A stretch of 51,684 nucleotides of DNA, taken from Photobacterium aphoticum. GTDB taxonomy: Bacteria; Pseudomonadota; Gammaproteobacteria; Enterobacterales; Vibrionaceae. The notes under the pieces are model-generated. The model was given only the letters and a program-made list of their open reading frames with translations. It was not told where the DNA came from and did no database searches. This document shows positions 17,571-26,584 of the stretch, piece after piece. The DNA lies in assembly GCF_001029435.1 (NCBI RefSeq), contig NZ_LDOV01000036.1:1-51684 (forward strand), read 5' to 3'. A program made the translations under genes and the position numbers. The stretch's first letter is position 1; the number at the start of each line of letters is the position of its first letter.

Positions 17571-18824
17571 TTACTTGTCGTTACACGTATCGATTTGTGC
17601 GTTGTCGACCACGTGGTTTTCACCCAAGTCATCAGGCAGGATCAGGTTCAGCATGATTGCCACGATACCACACAGGCTGATGCCCTGTAGGCTGAAGCCG
17701 CCGATACCAAATGCCATGCCGCCGATACCAAACACCAGCGTTACCGCCACAATCACAAGGTTACGCGCTTTGTGCAGGTCAACCTGGTTCTTGATCAGAG
17801 TGTTCAGACCCACTGTCGCAATGGAACCGAACAGCAGGATCATAATACCGCCCATGACCGGTACCGGAATGGTTTGCAGAACCGCGCCCAACTTGCCCAC
17901 AAAGGCCAGCACCAATGCAGTCACCGCTGCCCATGTCATGATGACAGGATTAAAGGCTTTGGTCAGCATGACCGCGCCCGTGACTTCAGAGTACGTGGTG
18001 TTAGGTGGCGCGCCAAACATAGAAGCAGCCATGGTCGCAATACCGTCGCCTGCCATGGTGCGGTGCAGACCCGGTTTTTTCAGGTAGTCTTTACCGGTCA
18101 CGTTAGAAATGGCCAGCATGTCGCCCACGTGTTCTACCGCTGGTGCGATAGCAACCGGGATCATGAACAAAATGGCGTTAATGTTGAACTCAGGGAAAGT
18201 AAAGTTTGGCACCGCAAACCAGGCGGCTTGCTGAATGGGGGTGAAATCCACCACACCAAATGCCAGACTCATGACGTAACCGGTCACAATCCCCGCCATG
18301 ATAGGGACTAACTTAAAGAAGCCTTTTGCGAACACACTGAAGCCAACAGTCACTAAAAGAGAGGTAATGGAAATCCAAAGTGCGGCATCACCGTTGACTA
18401 ACTGTACCGCGCCATCGCCTGATTTACCCAGTGCCATGTTCACCGCAGACGGTGCCAGACCCAGACCGATCACCATGATCACCGGGCCCACCACTACAGG
18501 TGGCAGCAGTTTATGAATAATCGCGACGCCACGGACTTTGATCAGTGCCCCCATGCAGACGTACACCACACCCGCCATCATCAGGCCGCCCATGGTTGCA
18601 GGAATCCCCCACGTTTGTACGCCGTAGGTAATAGGTGCAATGAAAGCAAAAGAAGAAGCGAGGAAGATAGGAACAGAACGTTTGGTGACAACTTGGAAAA
18701 GGAGAGTACCGATACCGGCGCCGAAGAAAGCAACGTTGGGATCAAGCCCTGTCAGTAGCGGCACGAGAACTAACGCACCAAACGCAACAAACAGCATTTG
18801 GGCACCCTGTAAGACCTGCAACAT
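17571..18824 (-). CDS. uraA: Uracil permease (NCS2 family, uracil:proton symporter)
   Basis: A 417-residue inner-membrane protein with about 14 hydrophobic segments. The start LQGAQMLFVAFGALVLVPLLTGLDP and the family region IPVAIAPAVEHVGDMLAISNVTGKDYL, with its conserved Glu and His, identify a nucleobase:cation symporter. PNTTYSEVTGAVMLTKAFNP is also typical. The gene is convergent with upp, which supports uracil as substrate rather than xanthine. An acidic, Cys-containing tail (HVVDNAQIDTCNDK) ends the protein. Confidence 0.93.
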   Translation of the reverse strand: MLQVLQGAQMLFVAFGALVLVPLLTGLDPNVAFFGAGIGTLLFQVVTKRSVPIFLASSFAFIAPITYGVQTWGIPATMGGLMMAGVVYVCMGALIKVRGVAIIHKLLPPVVVGPVIMVIGLGLAPSAVNMALGKSGDGAVQLVNGDAALWISITSLLVTVGFSVFAKGFFKLVPIMAGIVTGYVMSLAFGVVDFTPIQQAAWFAVPNFTFPEFNINAILFMIPVAIAPAVEHVGDMLAISNVTGKDYLKKPGLHRTMAGDGIATMAASMFGAPPNTTYSEVTGAVMLTKAFNPVIMTWAAVTALVLAFVGKLGAVLQTIPVPVMGGIMILLFGSIATVGLNTLIKNQVDLHKARNLVIVAVTLVFGIGGMAFGIGGFSLQGISLCGIVAIMLNLILPDDLGENHVVDNAQIDTCNDK

Positions 18825-19117
18825 GTGATATATCCACCCTGGCTAAAAAAAAATCGAGCGATGTTAGCACGGAAGTAATCGATTGCCTAATGTTGCCGAT
18901 AAATAATTCGTCAACCACGAATTTGTTAGAGATAGGTACTGAAATTCGCAAAATTGTTACAAGAGGTTGACTGTGAAAATGTTGTCAAGACAGTGTCTTA
19001 GTCAGGTGTGCCACAGAAAAATACGAGGGAACGCTTGTTTTTGTGTGGGAAGCAGTTGCCGAGTACGATATGTTCAATTTATGATCGGACCTTACTTAAG
19101 TGATAAATGAGTTTTTT

Positions 19118-20545
19118 ATGTTGCGTGTTACGTTACTTTTCATGGCGTTACTGGCTTTGCCATTGAAGGCAGCCACCATGACCAACTTGTATCAGGCGCA
19201 GGTAGTATTGCCTGATACTGACCGGCAGTCAGAGCAGGTAGCTCGTCAACAAGCGTTGGAGCAAGTGTTGATCAGAGTCTCTGGTCAAAGCGCGATCGGC
19301 AAAAACGAAGTGGTGGCCAAAGCCCTGACGCAAAGCGGACAGTATGTCAGTCAGTTTGGCTACGGCAATCAAGACGGACAGCGCACATTGGCACTGACGT
19401 TTGATGCGCGCCAAATTCGCACCTTGCTGGCACAGGCCAAAGCCAGTTTCTGGACTGAGCAGCGTCCAACCACACTCGTGTGGATGGTGGAAGATGACGG
19501 CCGTGACCGTAATATCTTGTGGGATCAGTCGGGCAGTGCATTGGTTGCGGATATGAAGCAGGCGGCTGAGCGTCGCGGTGTACCTGTGTCTGTGCCAATT
19601 GGTGATTTCCAGGATGTGACGGCAATCAGCTCGCCGGATCTGTGGGGCGGGTTTGTACAGCCATTGTCTACCGCGAGTGTGCGTTACCAGCCGGAAGCGA
19701 TTTTACTGGCCCGTGTGCGTAAGCAGGGCACGGATGAGATCAGCATTAACTGGCAGCTGTTTAAGAACCGTGCAGAAGCGCTGGTGGCGTCGCAGCAGGC
19801 ACCGAGTGAAGGTCGCTTATCTGGCGCGACAGTGGCAACCATTAATCAGATGATGGATGCGGTGGCGGATCAGCTTGCAGCCAAATATGCGGTGCCATTG
19901 GGTGCAGAGGCGAGCAATCAGATGTCGGTGGTCGTGGGTAATATCACCTCATCCCGTGACTTCTTTACTCTTGAACGCATGGTGACGAACCTGACGTCTG
20001 TGGCGGCGGTGAACGCTTACCGGATTCAGGGTGACAAGGTCGAGTTTAACGTTCAGCTGTTGAGCTCTGAAGAGGCGTTCAAGCAGGAGTTGAGTCAGGA
20101 TAGCCGCTTGTCTGCGGTTGCTGCTCCCGCGCCGATGCCGGAATGGCAAAGCAGTGAAGCGCCGGTGGCGGATCCGAAAGCGATCGCGGCACCTCAGGCG
20201 GTAACGCCGGCTGTTGAACCTCAAACAGCGGTTCCTGCTGCATCGAATGTTGCTGGTGGAGAGATCTCTGACACGACAGCACCTCAGGGGCAGAATGGTG
20301 CGACATCAGCGGAAGGCTTGGTGAATGCGATCCCTGCGACACAGGTGGATGTTTCTGCCACGCAGGGCTTGGCTGTACCACCAGTGGCGACGCAACCGGT
20401 GAAACACACCGCTGTGTTTGAATGGAATCCGCCGGCTGTGCCTGCGCCAGCCCGTGCGGTGACGCCGAATACGTCGGCGTCTGAGGTGGTGGTACCGTCT
20501 ACCTCAACCTCGACGACAGCACAAGACAGCGCTGCGGCACTGTAG
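19118..20545 (+). CDS. DUF2066 family exported protein
   Basis: A 475-residue protein with an N-terminal signal peptide (MLRVTLLFMALLALPLKAAT). Residues up to about 320 form the DUF2066 region (for example QALEQVLIRVSGQSAIGKNEVV), a domain of unknown function widespread in gammaproteobacteria. The last 140 residues are low-complexity, rich in Ala, Pro, Thr, Val and Ser, like a flexible periplasmic tail. The ATG at 19118 is chosen because the signal peptide starts there; an upstream GTG at 19100 only adds MINEFF. No function can be given. Confidence 0.75.
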   Translation: MLRVTLLFMALLALPLKAATMTNLYQAQVVLPDTDRQSEQVARQQALEQVLIRVSGQSAIGKNEVVAKALTQSGQYVSQFGYGNQDGQRTLALTFDARQIRTLLAQAKASFWTEQRPTTLVWMVEDDGRDRNILWDQSGSALVADMKQAAERRGVPVSVPIGDFQDVTAISSPDLWGGFVQPLSTASVRYQPEAILLARVRKQGTDEISINWQLFKNRAEALVASQQAPSEGRLSGATVATINQMMDAVADQLAAKYAVPLGAEASNQMSVVVGNITSSRDFFTLERMVTNLTSVAAVNAYRIQGDKVEFNVQLLSSEEAFKQELSQDSRLSAVAAPAPMPEWQSSEAPVADPKAIAAPQAVTPAVEPQTAVPAASNVAGGEISDTTAPQGQNGATSAEGLVNAIPATQVDVSATQGLAVPPVATQPVKHTAVFEWNPPAVPAPARAVTPNTSASEVVVPSTSTSTTAQDSAAAL

Positions 20546-20588
20546 AACGCGTATTGAATGCCGTTGCCAATGAGCGGCAATGAGATTG

Positions 20589-20617
20589 AAAACGGTGGGT
20601 GATCCCACCGTTTTTTT
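20589..20617. terminator. Bidirectional terminator between DUF2066 and DUF2069 genes
   Basis: An 11-bp stem AAAACGGTGGG / CCCACCGTTTT with loop TGAT is followed by seven T. Its flanking A run allows it to serve the convergent minus-strand operon as well. Confidence 0.9.
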
Positions 20618-20682
20618 ATGTCTGACGCACCGGGTTTTGTCCGCAAAGGTGTGTGTTTAGCGGCTTGTACTGAGAGGCGGCA

Positions 20683-21114
20683 TTAAGGTTTGGTCGGCTC
20701 GTGTCGGGCTTTCTCTTCTTTTTCCACTTGCGACAAGCGTTTTAGCTTTATCCCCAATTCCCGCCCACGATGGCGAGCAAACAAAATATTCCCCGCAAAC
20801 GCCAGTGTAGTGAGCAGCAACTCAACGATAGCCAGCCAGCGTTCACCTTCATCGACCCACAACAGGGTTAAACCGTGCAGAAAGTAAAACATCAGAATGA
20901 AATTGGCCCAGGCATGGGTATACGGCCGTCCGGCAAGTATGCCCGGTAGGGGAAATAGCAGGGGGATCACCCATGCACCCGCCATGATCCACGGGTTGAG
21001 GTGAGGATGGGGGGATAAGGTGGTTTGCCACAGGATCACCCAGCCCATCAGCGCGAGTGTAGCGCTCAGGGCAAGGTAACGTAATAGACGGGTTGTCGGT
21101 TGCATCGCTGACAT
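20683..21114 (-). CDS. DUF2069 family membrane protein
   Basis: A 143-residue inner-membrane protein with about four membrane spans, a conserved-looking YFLHGLTLLWVDEGERWLA segment and a charged C-terminal tail ending in KEEKARHEPTKP. It fits the DUF2069 (YohC-like size) family of unknown function. The start at 21114 is set by a strong AGGAGGAGG site; the longer frame from 21135 would read through that site. It is last in a minus-strand run behind bepA, yfgD and the WrbA-like gene. Confidence 0.75.
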   Translation of the reverse strand: MSAMQPTTRLLRYLALSATLALMGWVILWQTTLSPHPHLNPWIMAGAWVIPLLFPLPGILAGRPYTHAWANFILMFYFLHGLTLLWVDEGERWLAIVELLLTTLAFAGNILFARHRGRELGIKLKRLSQVEKEEKARHEPTKP

Positions 21115-21155
21115 ATGCCTCCTCCTTGATGGCATTCTGCGCGTCGGCAGAATCG

Positions 21156-21734
21156 TTACAGTAGTTTCAGGGCGGTCTCGGCGAGACGTTTACCGCAGGC
21201 TTGGGCGAGTTCGCCTTCTTCCTTGCTCAGCACTGTCCCTGCACCGTGATTGAGGTGTGACGGGCCGTAAGGTGTGCCGCCAGTTTGTGTGGTGTGCAGA
21301 GCCGGTTCCGAATACGGCAGGCCGACAATCAGCATGCCGTGATGGAGTAGCGGCAGCATCATCGACTGCAAGGTGGTTTCTTGCCCGCCATGCAGCGACG
21401 ATGAAGCGGTAAATACACAGGCCGGTTTACCAATCAGCGTGCCTTGCAGCCATTGGGCGCTGGTGCTGTCGATAAAATGCTTGAGCGGCGCGGCCATGTT
21501 GCCAAAGCGCACCGGACTGCCCATCGCCAGGCCGATACAGGTTTCCAAATCCGTTTGCGTGACGATGGGATCTAGGCCGTCATCTGCCATGCATTGCCCT
21601 TGGCTATCAATGTCTGCCACCGTGCGCAATACCGCTTCGCACCCGTCAACGTGTTCAATGCCTCGGGCGATGTGTCGCGCCAATTGACGGGTACTGCCGT
21701 GGCGGCTGTAGTAGAGCACTAAAAGACGATGCAT
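21156..21734 (-). CDS. wrbA: WrbA-like NAD(P)H:quinone oxidoreductase (flavodoxin fold)
   Basis: A 192-residue flavodoxin-like protein. LVLYYSRHGSTRQLARHIARGI is the FMN phosphate loop, GLAMGSPVRFGNMAAPLKHFID and FTASSSLHGGQETTL are the other FMN-contact loops of WrbA proteins, and LPLLHHGMLIVGLPYSE follows. Such enzymes reduce quinones by two electrons to limit oxidative stress. It is slightly shorter than E. coli WrbA and diverges from it, so wrbA denotes the family rather than strict orthology. It follows yfgD by 13 bases. Confidence 0.82.
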   Translation of the reverse strand: MHRLLVLYYSRHGSTRQLARHIARGIEHVDGCEAVLRTVADIDSQGQCMADDGLDPIVTQTDLETCIGLAMGSPVRFGNMAAPLKHFIDSTSAQWLQGTLIGKPACVFTASSSLHGGQETTLQSMMLPLLHHGMLIVGLPYSEPALHTTQTGGTPYGPSHLNHGAGTVLSKEEGELAQACGKRLAETALKLL

Positions 21735-21747
21735 GACGGACTCCTTC

Positions 21748-22098
21748 TTACAGTACGGTCAGCACATTTTCTGGTGGACGACCCATGGCCGCTTTGTCAC
21801 CGTTAACCACGATAGGGCGTTCGATCAGTTTTGGGTTGGCATGCATGGCTTCAAACAGTTGCGCATCTGTCACAGACGCTTCACCCAGCGCCAGCTCTTT
21901 ATACAGGGCTTCTTTGGTGCGCATCATGTCACGCACAGCGGCAAAGCCCAGTTGCTGTTGCAGGGTGTGCAGTTGTTCTACCGATGGGGTGTCATCAAGG
22001 TATTTGATGATGGTTGGCGTGATGCCTTTTTCTTCCAGCAGTGCCAGTGTTTCACGGCTTTTTGAGCAGCGAGGGTTGTGATAAATCACGACAGACAT
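21748..22098 (-). CDS. yfgD: YfgD, ArsC-like thioredoxin-fold protein
   Basis: A 116-residue protein of the arsenate reductase (ArsC/Spx) fold. HNPRCSKSRETLALL carries the single N-terminal Cys11 of the glutaredoxin-dependent arsenate reductase motif, and the end IERPIVVNGDKAAMGRPPENV supplies the family arginine. Its place directly after bepA is the same as yfgD in E. coli, where arsenate reduction is not its proven role. The start at 22098 has an AAGGAAG site; a longer frame to 22176 lacks support. No ars operon is nearby. Confidence 0.87.
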   Translation of the reverse strand: MSVVIYHNPRCSKSRETLALLEEKGITPTIIKYLDDTPSVEQLHTLQQQLGFAAVRDMMRTKEALYKELALGEASVTDAQLFEAMHANPKLIERPIVVNGDKAAMGRPPENVLTVL

Positions 22099-22243
22099 AC
22101 AGACTTCCTTTATGCAGCCGGTGGTCGCTGAATGTCGCCACCGGTGTTTTGATGATGTTGCTCCATTGTAGAGCAACTGTCATCAAGAAGAAACGATCTG
22201 CCGAGTGTTTACGGTGAAGAGGGGGCGAATTAACGCTTGCCCC

Positions 22244-23746
22244 TCAAAGGTTTGAGAAGCGCTGACGGGCCAGACGCAGCTGATCGATGCGGGCATCATA
22301 ACGGGCCTGATCGAGTGAATTCACTTCGACTATCTGACTGGCCTGAATGTACATCTGAATCGCTTTTTCCCAGGCGCCGCGTAGCGCGAGCAATTCTGCA
22401 CGGGCCGCGAGTTCTGCATCACGTCGGCCCACTGCCGCTTGTGCTTGGGCTAACAGGTGCCAGCCATTGGGATCGTCCGGGTTATCGTAGGTATAACGGG
22501 TCAGGATCGAAATGCTTTCACTGTTACGATTGGCCTCTTGCAACGCATTGGCTAAGTTCAGGTTCAGCACGTTTTGGTTAGGATAGCTCTTTAGTGCCGA
22601 TTTCAGGCGGTTAATGGCCTTGTCATAGTGCTTCTGGTGCAGGTCAAGATCGGTCGCCGAATCAATGTAGAAACGGTTAGTGGGATCTTTAGCGAGCAGC
22701 GGATCCAATAACGCATGGGCTTTCTGGTATTGGCCGGCATCGATGTACACCAGTGCTTTACCGTAATTGAGTGCGTCACGGCGAGTGGGATCGTTCTTTT
22801 TCAGTTCACGATCAAACCAGTCTAATGCCGCATCACTTTCCAGGTTGGCGTAGCGGGCAATAATGCGCGAGCGGGCAAGCTGGTAACGGGCAGAGGTGCC
22901 GACCTTGTGTGGTGCGTACTGCGCGGCGCGGCTGCGGCTGTCAGTAATACGGGATTCCGGTAACGGGTGAGTCAGCAGCATGGCCGGTGGTTTGCTGGCA
23001 TAACGGTATTGATCGGCCAGGCGGCCAAAAAAGCGTGGCATAGCTTGTACATCAAAACCGGATTTGGCCAGTGTGGCGATACCGATGCGGTCGGCTTCTT
23101 TTTCGTTACTGCGGGTGTAGTTGATTTGCCCCTGCGCAGACGCGGCGGTGGTTGCATGGATGGCGGCAATGCCGGCTTCCGGTGCGGCAATGGCGAGCAT
23201 CATCGAGCCAATCAGTGCTGCCAGCGTGGCCGGTGATTTCTTGGCTTGCTCTTCCATACTGCGCGCCAAGTGGCGCTGGGTGACGTGGGCAATTTCGTGC
23301 GCCATAACAGAGGCCAATTCACTTTCATTACGGGCATGCAGGAACAAGCCGGAGTGAATAGCGACATGGCCGCCAAAGAAGGCAAAGGCATTGATGTCAC
23401 GGTTTTGGATCAGGATGAAATTAAACGGGGTGCGGACATCGCTGGCGTTAGCGACCAGACGATGACCTAAATCTTGAATGTATTCGCTTAATAGCGGATC
23501 GCTGATGACGGGCATACTGGCGCGCAACATGCGCATGTAGGCGTCCCCGTATTCCATCTCTTTTTCAATGCTTAACGTGGAGGCCGCTGCCGTGCCGATC
23601 TCTGGCAGTTGATTAAAGTCATGCGAGGTATTGGCCGCCGCAGCACTGCCCGCGCCCAGCAACGCGCCGATCAGCGCACATGCAGGCAGCACACGCACTG
23701 GGGTAAGGCGAAATCGGTTCAATGAAAAAGGAACAAAGGGAAACAT
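22244..23746 (-). CDS. bepA: Beta-barrel assembly-enhancing protease
   Basis: A 500-residue periplasmic M48 metalloprotease and chaperone that helps mature LptD and degrades stalled outer-membrane proteins. A signal peptide (to about residue 38) precedes the peptidase domain. The zinc motif MAHEIAHVTQRH has His150, Glu151 and His154, and the third ligand is in SNEKEADRIGI. The rest of the protein is a TPR domain. E. coli BepA has 487 residues. The ATG at 23746 begins the signal peptide but has a weak ribosome site; a longer frame to 23833 is less likely. Confidence 0.93.
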   Translation of the reverse strand: MFPFVPFSLNRFRLTPVRVLPACALIGALLGAGSAAAANTSHDFNQLPEIGTAAASTLSIEKEMEYGDAYMRMLRASMPVISDPLLSEYIQDLGHRLVANASDVRTPFNFILIQNRDINAFAFFGGHVAIHSGLFLHARNESELASVMAHEIAHVTQRHLARSMEEQAKKSPATLAALIGSMMLAIAAPEAGIAAIHATTAASAQGQINYTRSNEKEADRIGIATLAKSGFDVQAMPRFFGRLADQYRYASKPPAMLLTHPLPESRITDSRSRAAQYAPHKVGTSARYQLARSRIIARYANLESDAALDWFDRELKKNDPTRRDALNYGKALVYIDAGQYQKAHALLDPLLAKDPTNRFYIDSATDLDLHQKHYDKAINRLKSALKSYPNQNVLNLNLANALQEANRNSESISILTRYTYDNPDDPNGWHLLAQAQAAVGRRDAELAARAELLALRGAWEKAIQMYIQASQIVEVNSLDQARYDARIDQLRLARQRFSNL

Positions 23747-23927
23747 AGTAATGGGTACCGCCTTCTGTTTCGTATGCTGGATATCGTGCGACTTCGAGGT
23801 TGCTAGCGTAATAATTTCAAGACGTTCTGACAATGAAACCTGCGACAGGTTTCTTTTTTGTCGTTAGGATGTTGTTTACAATAACCTGATGGATGTCAAT
23901 TGTCAGTATATCGGAAGGGAAGGCGCA

Positions 23928-24143
23928 ATGCTTGATTTGACTGCAGAACGTTGCCCGATGGCATTGTTGTTGGCAAAGCGGGCAACACACGCGCTAGAAA
24001 GAGGCGAACACATGGAAATTCATATGACTGACGCAGGCGCGAGACAAGATATTCCGCGTTATCTCACCCGACACGGGTTTGAGATTAAGGTGCAGGCGGA
24101 TACGCCGCAGGTATTGGCAATCATTGTGACCAAAGGGCGATAA
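23928..24143 (+). CDS. TusA/SirA-like small protein
   Basis: A 71-residue protein of the TusA (SirA/YedF/YeeD) two-layer fold. The active-site region reads LTAERCPMALLLAKRATHAL: the Cys-Pro pair is there, but the second Pro of the CPxP motif is replaced by Ala. The family moves persulfide sulfur, for example to tRNA thiolation, but several branches have other or unknown roles. The ATG at 23928 follows GGAAGGGAAGG and is preferred over one at 23889. It is read six bases ahead of the perM-like gene, so the two are an operon. Confidence 0.72.
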   Translation: MLDLTAERCPMALLLAKRATHALERGEHMEIHMTDAGARQDIPRYLTRHGFEIKVQADTPQVLAIIVTKGR

Positions 24144-24149
24144 CGGTTT

Positions 24150-25226
24150 ATGTTAGAAATGCTTAACCGCTGGTATCAGCGTCGATTCTCTGATCCCCAT
24201 GCGGTCAGTCTGGTAGCTATTTTGTTGGGTGGCTTCCTGACGATTTACTTTTTCGGTCATCTGATCGCTCCGTTGCTGGTGGCGATCGTGTTGGCGTATT
24301 TGCTGGAATGGCCGGTGGTACAGCTGACCCGCTTGGGCTTACCCCGTACGCTGTCGGTGATGGGGGTCTTATTGATCTTTGCCGGTTTGATGGTGATGGC
24401 CGTATTCGGTCTGGTGCCGACGATCTGGCATCAGGTGGGGAACCTGCTGGCGGATGTGCCGAACATGTTTAACGGCCTGCAAGAATATGTCCTGAGTCTG
24501 CCAGAGCGTTACCCGGACTTTGTCCAGCCGCATCAGGTCGGCACCTTTATGGATGGCTTGCGTGTCAAAGTGCTGGGGATGGGCGAAAGCGCGGTGAAAG
24601 GCTCGTTGGCCTCATTGGTGAGCCTGGCAACGTTGGCGGTGTATTTGATTCTGGTGCCGCTGCTGGTGTTCTTCTTGTTGAAAGACAAAGAAGAAATGTT
24701 GGCCACATTAAGCGGCCTGCTGCCACGTAACCGCCGTTTGGCCAGTAAAGTTGGCCTGGAGATGAACGAACAGATCTCCAACTACATTCGCGGTAAAGTG
24801 ACCGAGATTTTCATTGTCGGCATCGTCAGCTACATCACGTTTGAGGTGATGGATCTGCGTTATGCGGTATTGCTGGGTGTGCTGGTGGGCTTTTCTGTGT
24901 TGATCCCGTATATTGGGGCTGCCGCAGTGACACTGCCCGTGGCGATGGTCGGCTTGTTCCAGTGGGGGATCAGTCCCGATTTCTGGTGGCTGTTGGTAGC
25001 ATACGGCATCATTCAGGCGCTGGATGGCAATGTACTGGTGCCGATCCTATTCTCTGAAGCCGTTAACCTGCATCCGGTTGCTATCATCGTAGCGGTATTG
25101 GTGTTTGGCGGCCTGTGGGGCTTCTGGGGCGTGTTCTTTGCGATTCCGTTAGCAACATTGGTGAAAGCTGTCTGGAACGCGCTACGGGCGACTGAGCCGC
25201 AGGAATCACCGGATGTGACGCTGTAA
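24150..25226 (+). CDS. perM: PerM-type AI-2E family transporter
   Basis: A 358-residue inner-membrane protein of the AI-2E/PerM family with about eight membrane spans. APLLVAIVLAYLLEWPV lies near the N-terminus, a long soluble stretch occupies about 95-150, and the C-terminal half holds LIPYIGAAAVTLPV and DGNVLVPILFSEAVNLHPVAIIVAVLVFGGLWGFWGVFFAIPLA in two parts. Members export autoinducer-2 or act as Na/H antiporters, and PerM itself is uncharacterised. In vibrios and E. coli perM lies near bepA. Confidence 0.83.
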   Translation: MLEMLNRWYQRRFSDPHAVSLVAILLGGFLTIYFFGHLIAPLLVAIVLAYLLEWPVVQLTRLGLPRTLSVMGVLLIFAGLMVMAVFGLVPTIWHQVGNLLADVPNMFNGLQEYVLSLPERYPDFVQPHQVGTFMDGLRVKVLGMGESAVKGSLASLVSLATLAVYLILVPLLVFFLLKDKEEMLATLSGLLPRNRRLASKVGLEMNEQISNYIRGKVTEIFIVGIVSYITFEVMDLRYAVLLGVLVGFSVLIPYIGAAAVTLPVAMVGLFQWGISPDFWWLLVAYGIIQALDGNVLVPILFSEAVNLHPVAIIVAVLVFGGLWGFWGVFFAIPLATLVKAVWNALRATEPQESPDVTL

Positions 25227-25273
25227 GTACGCATGTCAGTGAGCGGTGCATAAAACACTGAGCACAGAATGAC

Positions 25274-25298
25274 AAAAGGCCGCATGATGCGGCCTTTT
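25274..25298. terminator. Bidirectional terminator between perM and bcp
   Basis: AAAAGGCCGCA and TGCGGCCTTTT form a perfect 11-bp stem around TGA, with A and T runs on the two sides. It serves both convergent genes. Confidence 0.93.
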
Positions 25299-25322
25299 TG
25301 TTTTGCGTACGCAGGAGTGTGT

Positions 25323-25793
25323 TTACTGAGCTGCTTGCAGATAGTTCATGACCACTTCATGGTGATCTTTGGTTTTGAACTTATTGAACACGTGCTCAAT
25401 CACCCCGTTCTCATCAATCAGAAAACTGATGCGGTGCAGGCCGTCATACACCTTGCCCATGAATTTCTTTTCGCCCCACACACCGAATTGTTCGGCCACG
25501 GCATGGTCTTCGTCAGACAGCAGGGTGAAGTTCAGGTTATCGCGCTCAATGAACTTAGGCAGGCGTTTAACCGGGTCAATACTGATCCCTAATACCACCA
25601 CATTGTGGGCGTCCAGATCGGCTTTGCTGTCACGCAGGCCGCACGCCTGTACGGTACAGCCCGGAGTCATGGCTTTCGGGTAGAAATACGCCAGTACTTT
25701 CTTGCCTTTAAAATCAGACAGGCTGACCGCGTCACCGTCTTGGTTGGGCAGCGTAAACGCAGGGGCTGGGGTGCCCGCTGTTAATGTGTTCAT
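25323..25793 (-). CDS. bcp: Thioredoxin-dependent peroxiredoxin (bacterioferritin comigratory protein)
   Basis: A 156-residue cytosolic peroxiredoxin that reduces H2O2 and organic peroxides with electrons from thioredoxin. The peroxidatic Cys46 is in MTPGCTVQACGLRD, and Cys51 five residues later is the resolving cysteine of the BCP type. It follows gcvR after nine bases on the minus strand, the same gcvR-bcp pair as in E. coli. Confidence 0.96.
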   Translation of the reverse strand: MNTLTAGTPAPAFTLPNQDGDAVSLSDFKGKKVLAYFYPKAMTPGCTVQACGLRDSKADLDAHNVVVLGISIDPVKRLPKFIERDNLNFTLLSDEDHAVAEQFGVWGEKKFMGKVYDGLHRISFLIDENGVIEHVFNKFKTKDHHEVVMNYLQAAQ

Positions 25794-25802
25794 GAATTAT
25801 CC

Positions 25803-26342
25803 TTATTGATTATGGCCGACAAAGGTCACGTTACCGTTTACCGTCAGGTTCTGGCACAGTGACTCAAATTCTTCTTGTAATGTCATGAGGTTGCACCCTT
25901 CTGGCAAGTTGGTGCTGATCTGCAGCATGAACTTGTTCGGGATGCCGGGCTCTTTACTCTCGTGGGTATGGGCGCTGAGCGAGCCGATATCAATTCCACG
26001 GGTGGCCAAAAAGCGGGTGAATTGTTCAATCAGGCCGGGACTGTCGTCGGCCTCAATGTGAAACTCCGCTGTATAAGGGAAATAACGGAACTCGTGTTTA
26101 CTCGTCCGCTTCATCATGGTGAGCAAATCATGCTCTTGTGCTTTCAGTGGTAATGTCGATTCTACCCGGGTAATAGCATTGGTTGTCCCCGAGAGCAACA
26201 TGATCAGCGTGAACTCTCGACCAAAGATGGCAAGGCGGCTATCAACAATGTTGCAATCGCAATGGGTGACCAGTCGTGTAATTTCATCGGATATCCCCGG
26301 GCGATCCGTACCGACAGCTGTAACGACGAGATAATGTTCCAT
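25803..26342 (-). CDS. gcvR: Glycine cleavage system transcriptional repressor
   Basis: A 179-residue protein with two ACT domains: one from the N-terminus (HYLVVTAVGTDRPGISDEIT) and one at about residues 90-170 (FHIEADDSPGLIEQFTRFLA). In E. coli GcvR binds GcvA when glycine is low and blocks gcv transcription, with no DNA-binding domain of its own. None is seen here either. It diverges from dapA, as in E. coli. Confidence 0.94.
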   Translation of the reverse strand: MEHYLVVTAVGTDRPGISDEITRLVTHCDCNIVDSRLAIFGREFTLIMLLSGTTNAITRVESTLPLKAQEHDLLTMMKRTSKHEFRYFPYTAEFHIEADDSPGLIEQFTRFLATRGIDIGSLSAHTHESKEPGIPNKFMLQISTNLPEGCNLMTLQEEFESLCQNLTVNGNVTFVGHNQ

Positions 26343-26470
26343 ATTTTATTACATCACTTAATGAATACCTTCAGCATGGTAGCACAGACAGTGACCGAGC
26401 CAAGCAATCTAAGATGTAAAAGTGAGCTTTTGATAGGCAGAGGGTTATCACGGATTTACATAACGCTGTC

Positions 26471-26499
26471 TTGAGTTTACTGTAACTGAAAAGTAGTAT
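26471..26499 (+). promoter_or_regulatory. Possible dapA promoter
   Basis: TTGAGT and TAGTAT are 17 bases apart, each matching its sigma-70 box at four of six positions, about 85 bases upstream of dapA. This is a by-eye call in an AT-rich region with other weak candidates. Confidence 0.3.
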
Positions 26500-26584
26500 G
26501 GTTTGACTTGGTAGCCTTATTTATTCGGTTTTTCCATATAGTTATAAAAGCAGCCAAGATCGGTTTATACAGGGGGAGATGGAC

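Noticed and set aside
26343..26584. Lysine riboswitch upstream of dapA
   Set aside because: The dapA leader is too short and lacks the conserved purine-rich core and the terminator hairpin of that riboswitch.
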